From Paraburkholderia sp. BL25I1N1 (GTDB lineage: Bacteria > Pseudomonadota > Gammaproteobacteria > Burkholderiales > Burkholderiaceae), in the NCBI RefSeq assembly GCF_003002025.1, contig NZ_PVZB01000014.1, positions 124,001 through 188,000 on the forward strand: a DNA stretch of 64,000 nt, read 5' to 3'. Positions 52,428-60,735 of the stretch are shown here, one piece after another. A model generated the notes under the pieces. That model saw only the letters and a list, made by a program, of their open reading frames with translations. It made no database searches and was not told the DNA's origin. The first letter of the stretch is position 1. Every line of letters starts with the position of its first letter. The translations under genes were made by a program, and so were the position numbers.

Positions 52428-53420
52428 CTAGCGGTAAATCGCCGTCACCGGGCTTTCGCCGAGCCGCGCGAAACCGCGATACATGCCTTCGGTGTTGAAC
52501 GGCAGCGTGACGTTGCCGCGCGCATCGACGGCGATCAGGCCGCCGCGTCCGTCGATCTTCGGCAGACGGTTCATCACCACGTCGTCGGCGGCTTCCTGCA
52601 ACGACACGTTGCGGTAGGCCATTTGCGCGGCGACGTCGTAGGCCGCGACCATGCGCATGAACATTTCGCCGGAGCCGGTGGTCGAGACCGCGCAGGTCGC
52701 GTCGTCCGCATAGCAGCCCGCGCCGATCAGCGGCGTGTCCCCGACCCGGCCGACCTGCTTGTTAGTGACGCCGCCTGTCGACGTCGCCGCCGCCACATGG
52801 CCGTGCTGATCGAGCGCGACCGCGCCGACCGTGCCGAACTTGCGGTTCGGATCGATCGGTTCGTGCGGCGTGGGATCGTCGTCGTTCGACGATGATGCGG
52901 CGGCCAGCGTCGCGCCATCGTGATCGAGCATGGCGCGTTGTTGACCGCGCGCGATTAGCCATTGACGATGACGCGCCTCAGTATGGAAATACTCCGGCTC
53001 GACGAATTCGAGTCCTTGCGCGGCGGCGAACGCTTCCGCGCCTTCGCCGGTAAACAGCACATGCTCGCTGCGTTCGAGCACGCGGCGCGCCGCCAGAATC
53101 GGATTGCGCACGCGCTTCACGCAGCAGATCGCGCCGGCTTCGAGCGTGCTGCCGTCCATGATCGCCGCGTCAAGTTCATGCGTGCCGGCCGCCGTATAAA
53201 CCGCGCCGTGGCCCGCGTTGAAAAGCGGGCAATCTTCGAGCAGACGCACGGCCTCGCTGACGGCGTCGAGCGCGCTGCCGCCATCGGCGAGCACGCGCTG
53301 GCCGGCGCTCAGCACCGCGTGCAGGGCGGCGTGATATTCGGCTTCGGCGCTGGCTGACATCGACGTGCGCAGGATCGTCCCTGCCCCGCCATGAATGGCA
53401 ATGACTGCGTTGGAGTTCAT
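52428..53420 (-). CDS. iaaA: Isoaspartyl peptidase / L-asparaginase (plant type)
   Basis: A 330-residue Ntn-hydrolase that splits iso-aspartyl dipeptides and asparagine. It begins MNSNAVIAIHGGAGTILRTS, contains LLEDCPLFNAGHGAVYTAAG, and the self-cleavage site just before the nucleophile Thr in KFGTVGAVALDQHGHVAAAT. The G-x-I/V-x-A-V-A-x-D pattern with STGG is typical. The start at 53420 overlaps the rpiR stop in an ATGA. It belongs to the gsi operon, as in enterobacteria where iaaA-gsiABCD occur together. Confidence 0.94.
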   Translation of the reverse strand: MNSNAVIAIHGGAGTILRTSMSASAEAEYHAALHAVLSAGQRVLADGGSALDAVSEAVRLLEDCPLFNAGHGAVYTAAGTHELDAAIMDGSTLEAGAICCVKRVRNPILAARRVLERSEHVLFTGEGAEAFAAAQGLEFVEPEYFHTEARHRQWLIARGQQRAMLDHDGATLAAASSSNDDDPTPHEPIDPNRKFGTVGAVALDQHGHVAAATSTGGVTNKQVGRVGDTPLIGAGCYADDATCAVSTTGSGEMFMRMVAAYDVAAQMAYRNVSLQEAADDVVMNRLPKIDGRGGLIAVDARGNVTLPFNTEGMYRGFARLGESPVTAIYR

Positions 53421-54400
53421 CGTTTGGCTTTGGTAGTGCGAGGAGTACGGGGAGTGCGGGTGGCTCGGACCGCGCCGCGCGCGGGTCGCGCGTTCGTGCC
53501 GGTAGCCTCGGCTTGCGGATCGACGAGCCACGGCAACAGGAATTCGCTGACCTCGGCGGCGGCCTTCACCGAGCGCTTGGCGCGATACGCCACCGCGTCG
53601 CACAGCGCTTCGATCACGGCGAGCACGGCCGAATCGGCATTCGCCGCGAGCCGCCGGTCCGCCCGGACATAGAGCGAGATGTCGGCGAATTGCGCGAGCG
53701 GCGAACGCGGACTGTCGGTGAGCGCGAGCACGCGAGCGCCACGGCCCGCCGCGCGATGCGCGAGTTCGATCGTGTCTTCTACGTAACGCGGGAACGCGAT
53801 GCCGATGACGAGATCTCCCTCGTTCGAAGCAAACAGACGCCGCGCGGCGTGCGACGGTCCGCCCATCAGCGCGAGCGACTGCACGTTGTCGTGATAAGGC
53901 ATCAGGCCGTGTTCCATCAGACCCGCGAGAAACGCGCTGGCGCCGAAGCCGAGCACGAACACGCGGCGCGCGGCGATGATCGCTTCGACGGCGGCTTCGG
54001 CCGCCGCGCCGTCGATTGCCGTGCGGGTGGCATGCAGATTAGTGGCGGCCTGTTCGAGCGAGGCGTCGACCACATCGTCGCCGGCTGCGAGCGATTCCTG
54101 CGCACTGCGCAAGCGCTCGACCGGTGCGAGCGTCGCCTCGAAACCACGCACCAGCGCCTCACGAAATTGCGGATAGCCGTCGAAACCGAGCGCGCGGGCG
54201 AAGCGATTCGCCGTCGCCACCGAGGCGCCGACCACGCTGGCCAGTTCGTCGATGCGCATGGTCGCCGCGCGAAACAGATTGGCCAGCACGTAGTCGCCCA
54301 TGCGCCGATGGATCGGCGTGAGGGTCGGCATGGCCGCGGCGATGCGCGCGGCGATGGCCTGCTCGGCGGAATCGGATGCAACGGATGGTTGACGGATCAT
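53417..54400 (-). CDS. MurR/RpiR-type transcriptional regulator
   Basis: A 327-residue regulator. Residues about 15-90 form the RpiR HTH domain: HRRMGDYVLANLFRAATMRI, then DELASVVGASVATANRFARA. The SIS sugar-phosphate sensor domain (about 125-270) has RVFVLGFGASAFLAGLMEHG and DLVIGIAFPRYVEDTIELAH. The SIS domain suggests control by a sugar phosphate or a muropeptide-derived ligand. It is first in the operon (ATGA overlap with iaaA), so it likely regulates iaaA-gsi and the peptidases and itself. Confidence 0.9.
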   Translation of the reverse strand: MIRQPSVASDSAEQAIAARIAAAMPTLTPIHRRMGDYVLANLFRAATMRIDELASVVGASVATANRFARALGFDGYPQFREALVRGFEATLAPVERLRSAQESLAAGDDVVDASLEQAATNLHATRTAIDGAAAEAAVEAIIAARRVFVLGFGASAFLAGLMEHGLMPYHDNVQSLALMGGPSHAARRLFASNEGDLVIGIAFPRYVEDTIELAHRAAGRGARVLALTDSPRSPLAQFADISLYVRADRRLAANADSAVLAVIEALCDAVAYRAKRSVKAAAEVSEFLLPWLVDPQAEATGTNARPARGAVRATRTPRTPRTTKAKR

Positions 54401-54569
54401 GCGAACGAGGCGGCCTGGCGCTTGGCGTAATGAAAATGAATGAAAGTATATTTACACGGAAATCTCGCAGAAAAAAATTCATTTTCATTTTTGAGGGTTT
54501 TCACCGACGCGTTGCGAACAAAAGACGCATTTCAAGCGCGCACCCGTGCGGCTTCGTGAAAATCCATTT

Positions 54570-55859
54570 TCAGCACGCCGCCGCGCTTTGCTCCGGAATG
54601 CGGGCCAGCCGCGCCGCTGGCGACATGACGATGATCAACGCCTGCACGAGGAAGGCCACCGCCGCCGCGACGAGACACGCTTCCATACCCCAGCGCGCGC
54701 TGATCGCGGCACCGAGCAATGCGCCGAGCGGCCGCGCGCCGTAGGTGGCGGTGCTGTTGAGCGCGGAGACGCGGCCCATCATCCGTTCGGGCGTGATCGC
54801 CTGGCGCAGCGTGGTCGAGCCGACTACCCACAGAATCGGTCCGGCGCCGAGCAGGAAGAAGCTCAGCAATGCCAACCAGAACGACGGCGCAACGAGCGTG
54901 GCCACCATCACGAGCGACGCGAGCAACCCGCACGAAGGCCCGATGATCAGCACGCGGCCGAATGCGAGACGTCGCGCGATGGCGGGCGCGGCCAACGCGC
55001 CGCACACCATGCCGACACCGTAGGCGCCGAGCGTCACGCCCACCGCCGACGCGCCCAGGCCCAGCCGATGCACCGCATACGGCACATACACCGCTTGCAG
55101 TACGAAGAAGCCGAGGTTGAAGAACACCGCGGTCGCGAGCATGGGACGCAGCAACGCATCGCGCAGCACGAAACGCGTGCCGTCGCGCAGTTCCAGCATG
55201 AAGTGACGTGGCGGCAGTGCACTGCGCGGCGGTTCGCGCAAGCCCGCCAGCAACGCGACAGCCAGCGCCGACAGCGCGGCCGCGCAGCCATACGCCCAAC
55301 CCGCGCCGATCCAGCCGACCAGCAGGCCGCCGAGCGCCGGCCCCGCGGAATAGGCCACGCTGCGCGCCAATTCCAGCCGGCCGTTCGCGCTGGCATATGC
55401 TTCGCGCGGCACGAGTGCTGGCACCAGCGAAGGCGCCGCGACGTTGTAGGCCACCGTGCCGGTCGCGGCGATGAAGCCGAGCGCGGCGAGCAGCGGCAAG
55501 CTCAACGCATGGCTCATGACGAGCAGCAGCACGCACAGCATGGCGATCACGCGCACGCTTTCAGCGAGCGTCATCAACGTGCGGCGCGAGCGGCGGTCGG
55601 CCCAGACGCCGAGCGGGGTCGACAGCAACAGGAACGGCAGCGTCTGCGCGGTTTGCAGCAGACCCGTGTCGCGCGCGTCGGCGCCGAGTGCGAAGACCGC
55701 GACGAGTGGCGCGGCGGCGAGGCTGATCTGTTCGGCGGATTGTGCGACCAGGTTCGACCACGCGAGCCGCCGAAAAGCGGCCGGCAGTGGGTGTGTGGAT
55801 GAAGCGGCAGATGTGGCGTGCATCGATGAACTCCGGTGACGGGACATTGGAGCGTTCAT
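54570..55859 (-). CDS. MFS transporter, enterobactin-exporter-like group
   Basis: A 429-residue integral membrane protein with about 12 hydrophobic segments. FRRLAWSNLVAQSAEQISLA then APLVAVFALGADARDTGLLQ is the start of the EntS-like group, and the motif-A loop is GVWADRRSRRTLMTLAE. Substrate unknown; related proteins export siderophores, drugs or sugars. The start at 55859 is the first ATG; internal ATGs at 55847 and 55823 are possible. Divergent from rsuA. Confidence 0.87.
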   Translation of the reverse strand: MNAPMSRHRSSSMHATSAASSTHPLPAAFRRLAWSNLVAQSAEQISLAAAPLVAVFALGADARDTGLLQTAQTLPFLLLSTPLGVWADRRSRRTLMTLAESVRVIAMLCVLLLVMSHALSLPLLAALGFIAATGTVAYNVAAPSLVPALVPREAYASANGRLELARSVAYSAGPALGGLLVGWIGAGWAYGCAAALSALAVALLAGLREPPRSALPPRHFMLELRDGTRFVLRDALLRPMLATAVFFNLGFFVLQAVYVPYAVHRLGLGASAVGVTLGAYGVGMVCGALAAPAIARRLAFGRVLIIGPSCGLLASLVMVATLVAPSFWLALLSFFLLGAGPILWVVGSTTLRQAITPERMMGRVSALNSTATYGARPLGALLGAAISARWGMEACLVAAAVAFLVQALIIVMSPAARLARIPEQSAAAC

Positions 55860-55918
55860 CGTCGTCCGACTCGCGGCGCGGGGCGCTCCGCTTCTTGCGG
55901 TGTTATTCTTCGCTCGCC

Positions 55919-56629
55919 ATGAATCTCGAAAGCATTCTCTTCACTCAAGGTTTCGGCTCGCGCCGCCAATGCCGCGCGCTGATCGCCGACGCGCGCGTGA
56001 GCATCGGCGGCGCTGTTTGCACCGATGCCGACGCCGACTTCCCCATCGGCGACACTACCTTCTCCTTCAGCGTGGACGGCGTCGTCTGGCCGTATCGCGA
56101 GGACGCCTATCTGCTGCTGAACAAGCCGGCGGGCTACGAGTGTTCGCGTGATCCGCAGCATCATCTGAGCGTGTTCAGCCTGTTGCCGCCGCAGTTCGCC
56201 GAGCGCGGCGTGCAATGCGTGGGCCGGCTCGATCAGGACACCACCGGCCTGCTGCTCCTCTCCGACGACGGCAAGTTCGTGCACCTCTTCACGTCGCCGA
56301 AACGCAAAGTGCCGAAGGTGTATGTCGCGACCACGCGTCATCCGATCGACGACGCGCAATTGAGCGCACTGCGCGACGGCGTGCTGCTGCACGGCGAGCC
56401 CAAACCGATCGCCGCAGTCGACGCAGCGGCGCGCGGCGCTCACACGCTCGCGCTCACCGTGATGGAAGGCAAGTATCACCAGGTCAAGCGGATGATCGCC
56501 GCCGCCGGCAACCGATGCGAAGCGCTGCATCGCGAGCGGATCGGCGGACTCGCCTTGCCCGCAACGCTTGCGCCGGGCGCGTGGCAATGGCTCGACGAAA
56601 CCGACCTCGGATCTTTACGGAGCGGGTAA
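55919..56629 (+). CDS. rsuA: 16S rRNA pseudouridine(516) synthase
   Basis: Converts U516 of 16S rRNA to pseudouridine. The 236-residue protein has an S4-like N-terminal domain (MNLESILFTQGFGSRRQCRA and VSIGGAVCTDADADFPIGD), then the catalytic domain: LLLNKPAGYECSRDPQHHLS followed by CVGRLDQDTTGLLLLSDDG with the catalytic Asp in G-R-L-D. The PKRKVPKVYVATTRHPIDD and KYHQVKRMIAAAGNRCEALH motifs close it. The start is ATG 55919; upstream frame is noise. Confidence 0.95.
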   Translation: MNLESILFTQGFGSRRQCRALIADARVSIGGAVCTDADADFPIGDTTFSFSVDGVVWPYREDAYLLLNKPAGYECSRDPQHHLSVFSLLPPQFAERGVQCVGRLDQDTTGLLLLSDDGKFVHLFTSPKRKVPKVYVATTRHPIDDAQLSALRDGVLLHGEPKPIAAVDAAARGAHTLALTVMEGKYHQVKRMIAAAGNRCEALHRERIGGLALPATLAPGAWQWLDETDLGSLRSG

Positions 56630-56796
56630 ACCGGTAGCGCCTCTTTAAGCTCTTGATGCCGCAGGAAAACGCGTGAGCGGCTGCCCACATAACGCGCGCG
56701 GCGCCTGTTTGCGCGCTGCGTCGCAGCATGATCTTCCTTACACCTCGCTCTATACTCGTTTAAACAAAGACTACAAAGAGTTCAAGGAGGGGCGCC

Positions 56797-56985
56797 ATGG
56801 TCATCCACGATGGTTTGCAGATTTCGTCCGTGATGATTGCTTTCGTGTGCGTCGGACTGGTCCTGATCGGCGGATTGCTGGTCATGATGCGGCTGCGGCA
56901 TAAATATCATCCGAACCTGATCGGCGCATTGATCGGCGCGATGCTGTGTTTCCTGTTGCTGGAAGCATTGCCCGCGCTGACATAG
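56797..56985 (+). CDS. Small two-helix membrane protein
   Basis: A 62-residue protein with an excellent AAGGAGGGG site 5 bases before the ATG. Two hydrophobic stretches, SSVMIAFVCVGLVLIGGLLV and ALIGAMLCFLLLEALPAL, are joined by a basic loop (MRLRHKYHPN), consistent with a helical hairpin with the loop in the cytoplasm. Function unknown; no enzyme motif. Confidence 0.7.
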   Translation: MVIHDGLQISSVMIAFVCVGLVLIGGLLVMMRLRHKYHPNLIGALIGAMLCFLLLEALPALT

Positions 56986-57127
56986 GTCGCGCGAGGCCGC
57001 GCCGCGCTGGTGGCGAAGCGCGGCGCGGGCGGGATTTTTCCGGGCGATGCCTGGAGAGGTGGCTTTTTGCCACGCTCTTTCATGGCTTTCTGGGTGCGTG
57101 AGACGGCTCGCAACAACGCGGTTCAGG

Positions 57128-58153
57128 CTACCCTTTCACGCTTTCACGCAAAAAATCCTCGACGCTCGGATACCGCAAGCGCACGCGCAATTCCTCTTTG
57201 AGACGCCGGTTTATCAACCGCCTCGATTCACGCATGAACGACAGCAAGGTCGGCTCGACCTGCGACTCCGCCTCGGCTCGCGTGATTCGCGGCGCGCGCG
57301 CGAGGCCGAACGCGTCGGCAACCTCGTCGAAGTACTCGCCCATTTTCAGCGACGTGTCGTCGGATGCGTGCACCACGCGCCCCGGCCGCCCGTGGGTGAG
57401 GAGGCGCACGAGGATCGCGGCCAGATCGTCGGCGTGAATATGATTGGTGTAGACGTCGTCGGCATCGATCAGGGCCGGCGTGCGCTTTTCGAGCCGCGCG
57501 AGCGGCAGGCGGTTGCCCGCATAAATGCCCGGAATCCGCGCGATGCTCGCCGCGACGCTGCCGCGCGCGTTCGCGCGCCGCAATTGCCGCTCGGCCGAGA
57601 CGCGCCGCCTGGCGCGCGGGTTGGCCGCCTTCGTCGCGCGGGTTTCGTCGATCCACGCGCCACCGCAGTCGCCATAGACGCCCGTCGTGCTCGCGTACAC
57701 AAGGCGCACGGGTGCACGCGAACCGGCGGTCCGGCGCACCCCGTCGGGTACAATATTGGCTGTTCCAGATTCCGCCCACGAGGCACGAAGTTGGCGCAAC
57801 CGCCCTACCGGCGAGACTGCAGGCGCCACGGCGGCCCGCGCTGAAGCGCGGCGCGTGCTTAAAGTAGCGAGCAACCCGCGGGTACGGCGGTCGTCGTCGC
57901 CAGTTTTCTGCGGCGGGGCGAGATGCAGCACCGTCGGTGCGAGGCCCGCCAACCGCTTCAGGCTGCCGCGCACGTCGAGATCGCCGACCAGCGGCGTGAC
58001 GCCCGCGGCGCGCAATTCGGCGCACCGCCCGGCGTGGCTGGTCAGCGCGAAGACATGTGCGCGTGGCCGCAGCAAGGGCACGCAGCGCATGCCGACATCG
58101 CCGCAACCTACGATTAACACGCGCGGCCGGCGGAAGTTTCGTGTCGCTTTCAT
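57128..58153 (-). CDS. NAD-dependent epimerase/dehydratase-like SDR protein
   Basis: A 341-residue atypical SDR. A Rossmann site VLIVGCGDVGMRCVPLLRPR is at residues about 12-30; the middle has LVYASTTGVYGDCGG, resembling the S-T-x-x-Y-G/K region, and then RIPGIYAGNRLPLARL. From about 85 to 130 the sequence is unusually Arg/Ala-rich (STRRASARAAVAPAVSPVGR) and may be a decayed or divergent segment. Related to YeeZ-type proteins; substrate unknown. The start MKATRNFRRPRVL at 58153 is used. Confidence 0.85.
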   Translation of the reverse strand: MKATRNFRRPRVLIVGCGDVGMRCVPLLRPRAHVFALTSHAGRCAELRAAGVTPLVGDLDVRGSLKRLAGLAPTVLHLAPPQKTGDDDRRTRGLLATLSTRRASARAAVAPAVSPVGRLRQLRASWAESGTANIVPDGVRRTAGSRAPVRLVYASTTGVYGDCGGAWIDETRATKAANPRARRRVSAERQLRRANARGSVAASIARIPGIYAGNRLPLARLEKRTPALIDADDVYTNHIHADDLAAILVRLLTHGRPGRVVHASDDTSLKMGEYFDEVADAFGLARAPRITRAEAESQVEPTLLSFMRESRRLINRRLKEELRVRLRYPSVEDFLRESVKG

Positions 58154-58262
58154 GGTGGACGCATTGTAGCCGTCAAGCGCGGCACGTACCGCGCGGTTCA
58201 CACGCCGGGTCCGATCACGCGGGTCCGATAACGATTACCGACTTTTCGATTTCGAACACTTT

Positions 58263-59294
58263 ATGGCATTTAACGTCACGCTCCGGCAAAGCGGCCGGCA
58301 GTTTCAGGTAGAACAGGACGAACCGGTGCTCAGCGCCGCCTTGCGTCAGGGCATCGGCCTGCCATACGGCTGCAAGAACGGCGCTTGCGGTTCGTGCAAG
58401 GGCACCGTGATCAGTGGGGAAATCGAGCAGCGTCCGCATTCGTCGTCGGCTTTGTCGAACGACGAAAAGACGCGCGGCATGGCGCTCTTTTGCTGCGCGA
58501 CCGCTTGCACCGATCTCGAGGTGGACATCCGCGAAGTGGCGGGCGTCGGCGACGTACAGGTCAAGAAGCTGCCCTGCCGCGTGAACGCGATCGAGCGCAA
58601 GGCCGACGACGTCGTCGTGCTGAAGCTGCAATTGCCCGCCAATGAGCGTCTGCAATATCTCGCCGGTCAGTACCTCGAATTCATTCTGAAAGACGGCAAG
58701 CGCCGCAGCTATTCGATGGCGAATGCGCCCCACGCGGAAGGCCCGATCGAATTGCACATCCGTCACATGCCCGGCGGCGCCTTCACCGATCACGTGTTCA
58801 ACACCATGAAAGAGCGCGACATCCTGCGCTTCGAAGCGCCGCTCGGCACGTTCTTCCTGCGCGAGGATTCGGACAAGCCGATCGTGCTGCTTGCCTCGGG
58901 CACGGGCTTCGCGCCGCTAAAGGCGATCGTCGAACACGCGGTGTTCAAGAACCTGAACCGGCCGATGACGCTCTACTGGGGCGCACGTCGCAAGAAAGAT
59001 CTGTATCTGCTCGAGCTGGCCGAACAATGGGCGCGCGAGATTCCGAACTTCAAGTTCGTGCCGGTGCTCTCGGAACCGGACGCGAGCGATGCATGGACAG
59101 GCCGCGTCGGTTTCGTGCATCGCGCGGTGATCGAGGATCTGCCGGATCTGTCGGCATATCAGGTGTATGCGTGCGGCGCGCCGGTGATGGTCGAGTCGGC
59201 GCAGCGCGATTTCACGCAGCATCACGCCCTGCCGGAAGACGAGTTTTACGCGGATTCGTTCACGAGCGCAGCGGATCTGGCGAACGCGGTTTGA
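58263..59294 (+). CDS. 2Fe-2S flavin reductase, CDP-6-deoxy-delta-3,4-glucoseen reductase-like
   Basis: A 343-residue electron-transfer protein: an N-terminal plant-type 2Fe-2S domain (about 1-90) with YGCKNGACGSCKG and a final ligand in FCCATACTD, then an FNR-type flavin and NAD domain. RSYSMANAPHAEGPIELHIR is the flavin-binding R-x-Y-S motif, and LLASGTGFAPLKAIVEHAVF the NAD site. It transfers electrons from NAD(P)H through FAD and 2Fe-2S to an unknown oxygenase or dehydratase; no partner gene is adjacent. The name reflects the best known similar protein, not proven substrate. Confidence 0.9.
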   Translation: MAFNVTLRQSGRQFQVEQDEPVLSAALRQGIGLPYGCKNGACGSCKGTVISGEIEQRPHSSSALSNDEKTRGMALFCCATACTDLEVDIREVAGVGDVQVKKLPCRVNAIERKADDVVVLKLQLPANERLQYLAGQYLEFILKDGKRRSYSMANAPHAEGPIELHIRHMPGGAFTDHVFNTMKERDILRFEAPLGTFFLREDSDKPIVLLASGTGFAPLKAIVEHAVFKNLNRPMTLYWGARRKKDLYLLELAEQWAREIPNFKFVPVLSEPDASDAWTGRVGFVHRAVIEDLPDLSAYQVYACGAPVMVESAQRDFTQHHALPEDEFYADSFTSAADLANAV

Positions 59295-60195
59295 TGTGAC
59301 AGGCGGCATCGGCGTAAGTGCGTCGATGTTCGCCATGCGCATTTCTGGAAGCGCGGTTATGCGAATGGCCGCGCTTCGTGCATTGATGGTTCACGCCGAC
59401 GCCAGTCTCGATTCCGCGCCGAAGCAAGTGCGCCTGATTTTCGAGCGCAGCATGTTCGGACGCCAGCATTTTATGCAATGCGGTGCGGCCATCGCCGCCA
59501 GCCGTTCCCAGATTCGAAGCCAGGAAATCCACCGCGCTCAGCGTGTCGAACAGCCTGTGACCATACACCGGTTCATGGTGTGCGACGCGATTGCGTGTCT
59601 GGTAGATGCGCTCAAGCTGAACGGCAATCGCGGACCTGTCGATCTGCTTTTCCGGGAAAATGCGCTTTAGCGCCGGCTTCCAGAGAGTCTGTTCGTAGTC
59701 GCGCGAAAAGAGGCGCTTCCAGAAATACATCGTGAGTTGGGTAATCACCTGGCCGCTTTGAACAGCGATCGCTTTTTGCCGCGCGTCGACCCGGAGCTCA
59801 TGTGCCAGGCCCGCCGGCACACCACGGCGGAACACCGTTTGATCGAGTGCACGCTTGTCAGAAGGTGATAGCTTGGCATACGCCGCTCGTTGCGCTCCGC
59901 GCACCGCCGCTTCGATCTTGCTGCGCTCCTCAACTTTCCAAACGAACGAAGCGGGTGGACGACGCAACCAGCCGTCTACGCCAAAGTGATCGGCCAGCCG
60001 ATCGCACACCGCGTTGCGCAGCGCTATTTCGATCACCGCCGTCACGCTCATCAGTGCCCCGGCGAGTTGCAGCATCTGCTGATGAAGGGCAACGGCCGCG
60101 CGAGTCGTGCCCGCCATCGCATGAAATGTACTCAAACGCTCTCCGGAAAGCAGCGTTGCGACTGCGGAAATTTCCTGGTCTGTGAGGTGGTCCAT
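59260..60195 (-). CDS. Abi-like HEPN-domain protein
   Basis: A 311-residue protein of the Abi_2/AbiD-like group. The N-terminal half has LSTFHAMAGTTRAAVALHQQ and SVTAVIEIALRNAVCDRLAD, where N-terminal helices precede the HEPN core. The diagnostic site is R-N-R-V-A-H in QTRNRVAHHEPVYGHRL at about residues 215-230, matching the HEPN R-x(4)-H RNase motif. Such proteins cause abortive infection by RNA cleavage in other bacteria. The last 12 codons overlap the end of the convergent reductase (59260-59294), and the final 50 residues are polar and low quality, so the original stop may have been lost. Confidence 0.8.
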   Translation of the reverse strand: MDHLTDQEISAVATLLSGERLSTFHAMAGTTRAAVALHQQMLQLAGALMSVTAVIEIALRNAVCDRLADHFGVDGWLRRPPASFVWKVEERSKIEAAVRGAQRAAYAKLSPSDKRALDQTVFRRGVPAGLAHELRVDARQKAIAVQSGQVITQLTMYFWKRLFSRDYEQTLWKPALKRIFPEKQIDRSAIAVQLERIYQTRNRVAHHEPVYGHRLFDTLSAVDFLASNLGTAGGDGRTALHKMLASEHAALENQAHLLRRGIETGVGVNHQCTKRGHSHNRASRNAHGEHRRTYADAACHIKPRSPDPLRS

Positions 60196-60294
60196 TGACG
60201 GAAGTCTCCCTGGATTTTAGAATTGTTGGCGATAAGTCGGGATCAGCGTCGGCAGCTATCTTCGGGTGGGCGGACCCCCGGCTTCCTGATTCAG

Positions 60295-60320
60295 AATGGG
60301 CGCTCAACTGAGCGCCCATT
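60295..60320. terminator. Rho-independent terminator-like hairpin
   Basis: Eleven-bp perfect stem AATGGGCGCTC (60295-60305) / GAGCGCCCATT (60310-60320) with a four-base loop. The following T-rich stretch on the plus strand is weak (TGCATTT). Confidence 0.65.
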
Positions 60321-60635
60321 TGCATTTCCGGCGACCGTTCTTTGCGTTCGTTGCGAGCCGCCTTGCCCGTCGGACAGTCGATTCAACGCGCCGCCGTCAT
60401 ATTTTAGTCAGCCGCACATCTCATAATCGGAACGCCGCATGAACTCGCGCAGCGGACAAAAATATCCGTCCGACGCAAATTCACGGTTTACACCAGCGCT
60501 TTCCTTGTCGTATTCTTTCGCGCATGAACCGCATCCCATCCGAACTTCGACGTCGCCGCTCGCCGCTCCCCTAGGGACGCCGCTGGCTTCGTCACGGATT
60601 CGCGCCGCACCAGGGCGCGAGCTGTTCGAATCATG

Positions 60636-60660
60636 AAAGCCACGGCATGCCGTGGCTTTT
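60636..60660. terminator. Rho-independent terminator
   Basis: Ten-bp stem AAAGCCACGG (60636-60645) / CCGTGGCTTT (60650-60659), four-base loop CATG, T run. Lies just upstream of the aminotransferase gene. Confidence 0.8.
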
Positions 60661-60735
60661 CTGTTTTTCGGCCGCTGGTTCGTAGTTGGCCAATCTTCAT
60701 CTACCCTTCACCCCTGCTGTCTGGAGCCTGCCGTC

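Larger units (their letters stand above)
60196..60735. other. Intergenic stretch with two terminators
   Basis: No gene is supported. A terminator-like stem is at 60295-60320 and another at 60636-60660. The middle 60370-60620 is low in signals on both strands. The last part contains the likely promoter and leader of the aminotransferase gene. Confidence 0.5.
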
